DNA of 64,000 nt from Liolophura sinensis (taxonomy: Eukaryota; Mollusca; Polyplacophora; Chitonida; Chitonidae). Under the pieces are notes generated by a model. The model had not been told where the DNA came from. It did not search any database and was given only the letters and a program-made list of their open reading frames with translations. Where the stretch lies: positions 31,355,608-31,419,607 of the forward strand of contig NC_088300.1 in assembly GCF_032854445.1 (NCBI RefSeq). Direction: 5' to 3'. Position 1 is the stretch's first letter. Each line of letters begins with the position of its first letter. Of this stretch, positions 62,270-64,000 are shown in pieces. Made by a program: the position numbers and the translations under genes.

Positions 62270-63715
62270 CAAAAGATAAATCCACATCTGCTTATTTAAA
62301 TTTAAAAACAAGCAACAAAACCGAGTTTTAATTGAAAAAACTCCAATCAAATAAATAAATAAATGAATAGGCCTAAATAAGTATGAAAAAAATTTGAGCG
62401 AAGTGAACAAGTGAACATATTATACGAGTTTTATCTACATCTACACATTAAGAAAATGGTTGAAAATATGGCACCTTTTGAGTATCAGTAAAACTGCATT
62501 TATAACTTAGATGATATATGAGGTTTTTCCATTGTGGAATTAACGAGTGCGTAGTACTCAGGAGTTTGAAGCAGAGCTGAGATTATGGCTATTTTCTCCT
62601 TACTGAATTCCCTAGCAAGGGGTTAGATTTGCATGCATAAGTTGTGAAGGTATTGGAAGATGTATGAGGCTTGTCCTTATTATATGGAAATCTGAAGAGG
62701 ACTTAAGTTTTTTACTATTTCTGCGGATAGAATTAATTAGACATATTCAGGGTATGAGGCTGTATAAGTATTCATTAAACGGGTATAAAGAGTTTATTCC
62801 CTTTACGAGTGGTGTGTGAATGTCGTGTTTGATGCCTAGATTCCCTTCACAACAGAGTTGGATCACATTTTCTAACATTTTAGGTCTAATTTTTTTATGA
62901 TCACTAGCTAATGAACTTGGACTAGTTCATGCGAAACTGTTTGATCCGGTTTCAGATGGTTCTATCCTGAGCTTGTGACGTCATCATAGCGTGTGCAGTT
63001 TTCTGACACAGTTGTGAAAGTAGGTCAATCTGTACGTGGCCCTTTGCAATGGGAGACAGGGATAAATCAGGATATACATGTAGGCCTATATATTATAATA
63101 TTTTCACTGGGTTAACGTCTTGTTGAAATTGTAGGCCACTTTACATACTGACTTCTCTGACTTCTAACAAAGTGTCCAAATCACAGTTCCGGCCGTCTAC
63201 TGCATGGGGGGGGGGGGGGAGACAAGTTTCATTGCTAAATTTTGGAATCACAATCTCTCAAAAATATATAAAACATCCAACAAAGTTCTATTATCTAATC
63301 AGATTGTGATGACTGGATAGTGCACATGAACCCATGTTTTTATTATAGTATAATAACATTAAACAGGCGCACTGAGAAGTCAGGTGCGATGTGCGCGTCC
63401 TTTCAGAATTACAGCATCTAACAAACTCGGTATTACATATCAGAGCCGGGTGCAGGCTGATTAAAATGAAAACCTCTTTCACAAAACGGGACATAGAACG
63501 AACACAAACACCAAGCATGCATGGTGCCATCGTACATAGGCCCTCATCAGTGCTTCATGCATGCCACAAACCATGGATAACAGGATAGAATCCAGCTATC
63601 TACGGAAGGTTTATCATTTACCTGGCGTATGTTCGTCCTATACATCGGCCAACTTCAACTTGTCCCTCACGTAAAAAAAACTTCTCTTTTGTACCACTGC
63701 GATTCCTCTGCGACA
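62270..63715. other. Intergenic, no gene recognised
   Basis: AT-rich. A run of 13-14 G is at about 63207. Short frames only. Confidence 0.45.
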
Positions 63716-63721
63716 ATATGA

Positions 63722-63850
63722 ACATACGGATAGTCGTGGGTTTCCCCTGGACTCTGCCAAGTTTTCTCCCACTATAATGCAGGCCACCGTTGTAAAAGCG
63801 AAATATTTTTGAGTACGGTGTAAAACACTTATCAAATAAAGAAATAAATC
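63722..63850 (+). mobile_element. SINE, type A, 3' fragment
   Basis: ACATACGGATAGTCGTGGGT, CTATAATGCAGGCCACCGTT, GCGAAATATTTTTGAGTACG, tail CAAATAAAGAAATAAATC. Confidence 0.8.
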
Positions 63851-64000
63851 CAGGTGAAAAGTGATGAAAAATGGCCATGGCGTAAACACAAAAGCAATAA
63901 ATATGTAAATATATCATTCTGGTACAATTCATCATAATGATAAAATAATGTTTCCAGTGCTGTTTCATGCCTTTATTTTCCATCGTTTCTAAGCACTGCG

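Overview
This window is animal nuclear DNA. It is AT-rich, has short exons with GT/AG introns, and is crowded with tRNA-headed SINEs whose conserved core and AAATAAAT tails resemble mollusc SINE families. The best guess is a bivalve or gastropod mollusc; the species cannot be told from the sequence. I could run no searches. Exons were joined by hand from splice sites, reading phase and remembered similarity to animal proteins.

Two genes are clear, and they stand head to head. SIRT2, the NAD-dependent protein deacetylase, is on the minus strand: its coding exons run from 18571 down to 5485 and join in phase to a 389-residue protein with the full Rossmann and zinc-binding sirtuin core. GCC1 (GCC88), a trans-Golgi coiled-coil golgin ending in a GRIP domain, is on the plus strand: nine coding exons from 24595 to 34543 join in phase to 711 residues. 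Their inferred first exons lie about 100-150 bases apart around 21.6-21.76 kb, in a short CpG-richer stretch with a CCAAT box and an ETS-like site, so they probably share a bidirectional promoter.

Layout: 1-5.2 kb is intergenic with old repeats. 5.2-21.65 kb is SIRT2. 21.65-36.5 kb is GCC1 with a long candidate 3' UTR. 36.9-38.8 kb is a nested LINE relic. 38.8-64 kb has no gene I can establish; it holds SINEs, three small inverted-repeat elements, several minisatellites (24, 73 and 161 bp units, and a roughly 21 bp unit with a 234 bp higher-order period) and two weak exon-like fragments.

The most unusual feature is how tandem arrays sit at exon borders in both genes. In SIRT2 the last 27 bases of exon 7 with its splice donor are repeated six more times downstream at an almost exact 89 bp spacing. 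The acceptor of SIRT2 exon 13 is preceded by an array of 45 bp units, most of which carry a pyrimidine tract plus CAG. In GCC1, 47 bp and 33 bp arrays begin shortly after the donors of exons 3 and 8. GCC1 intron 1 holds a roughly 1.6 kb foldback element with a SINE inserted in one arm (16-base target duplication), and intron 3 holds a TTAA-flanked foldback element.
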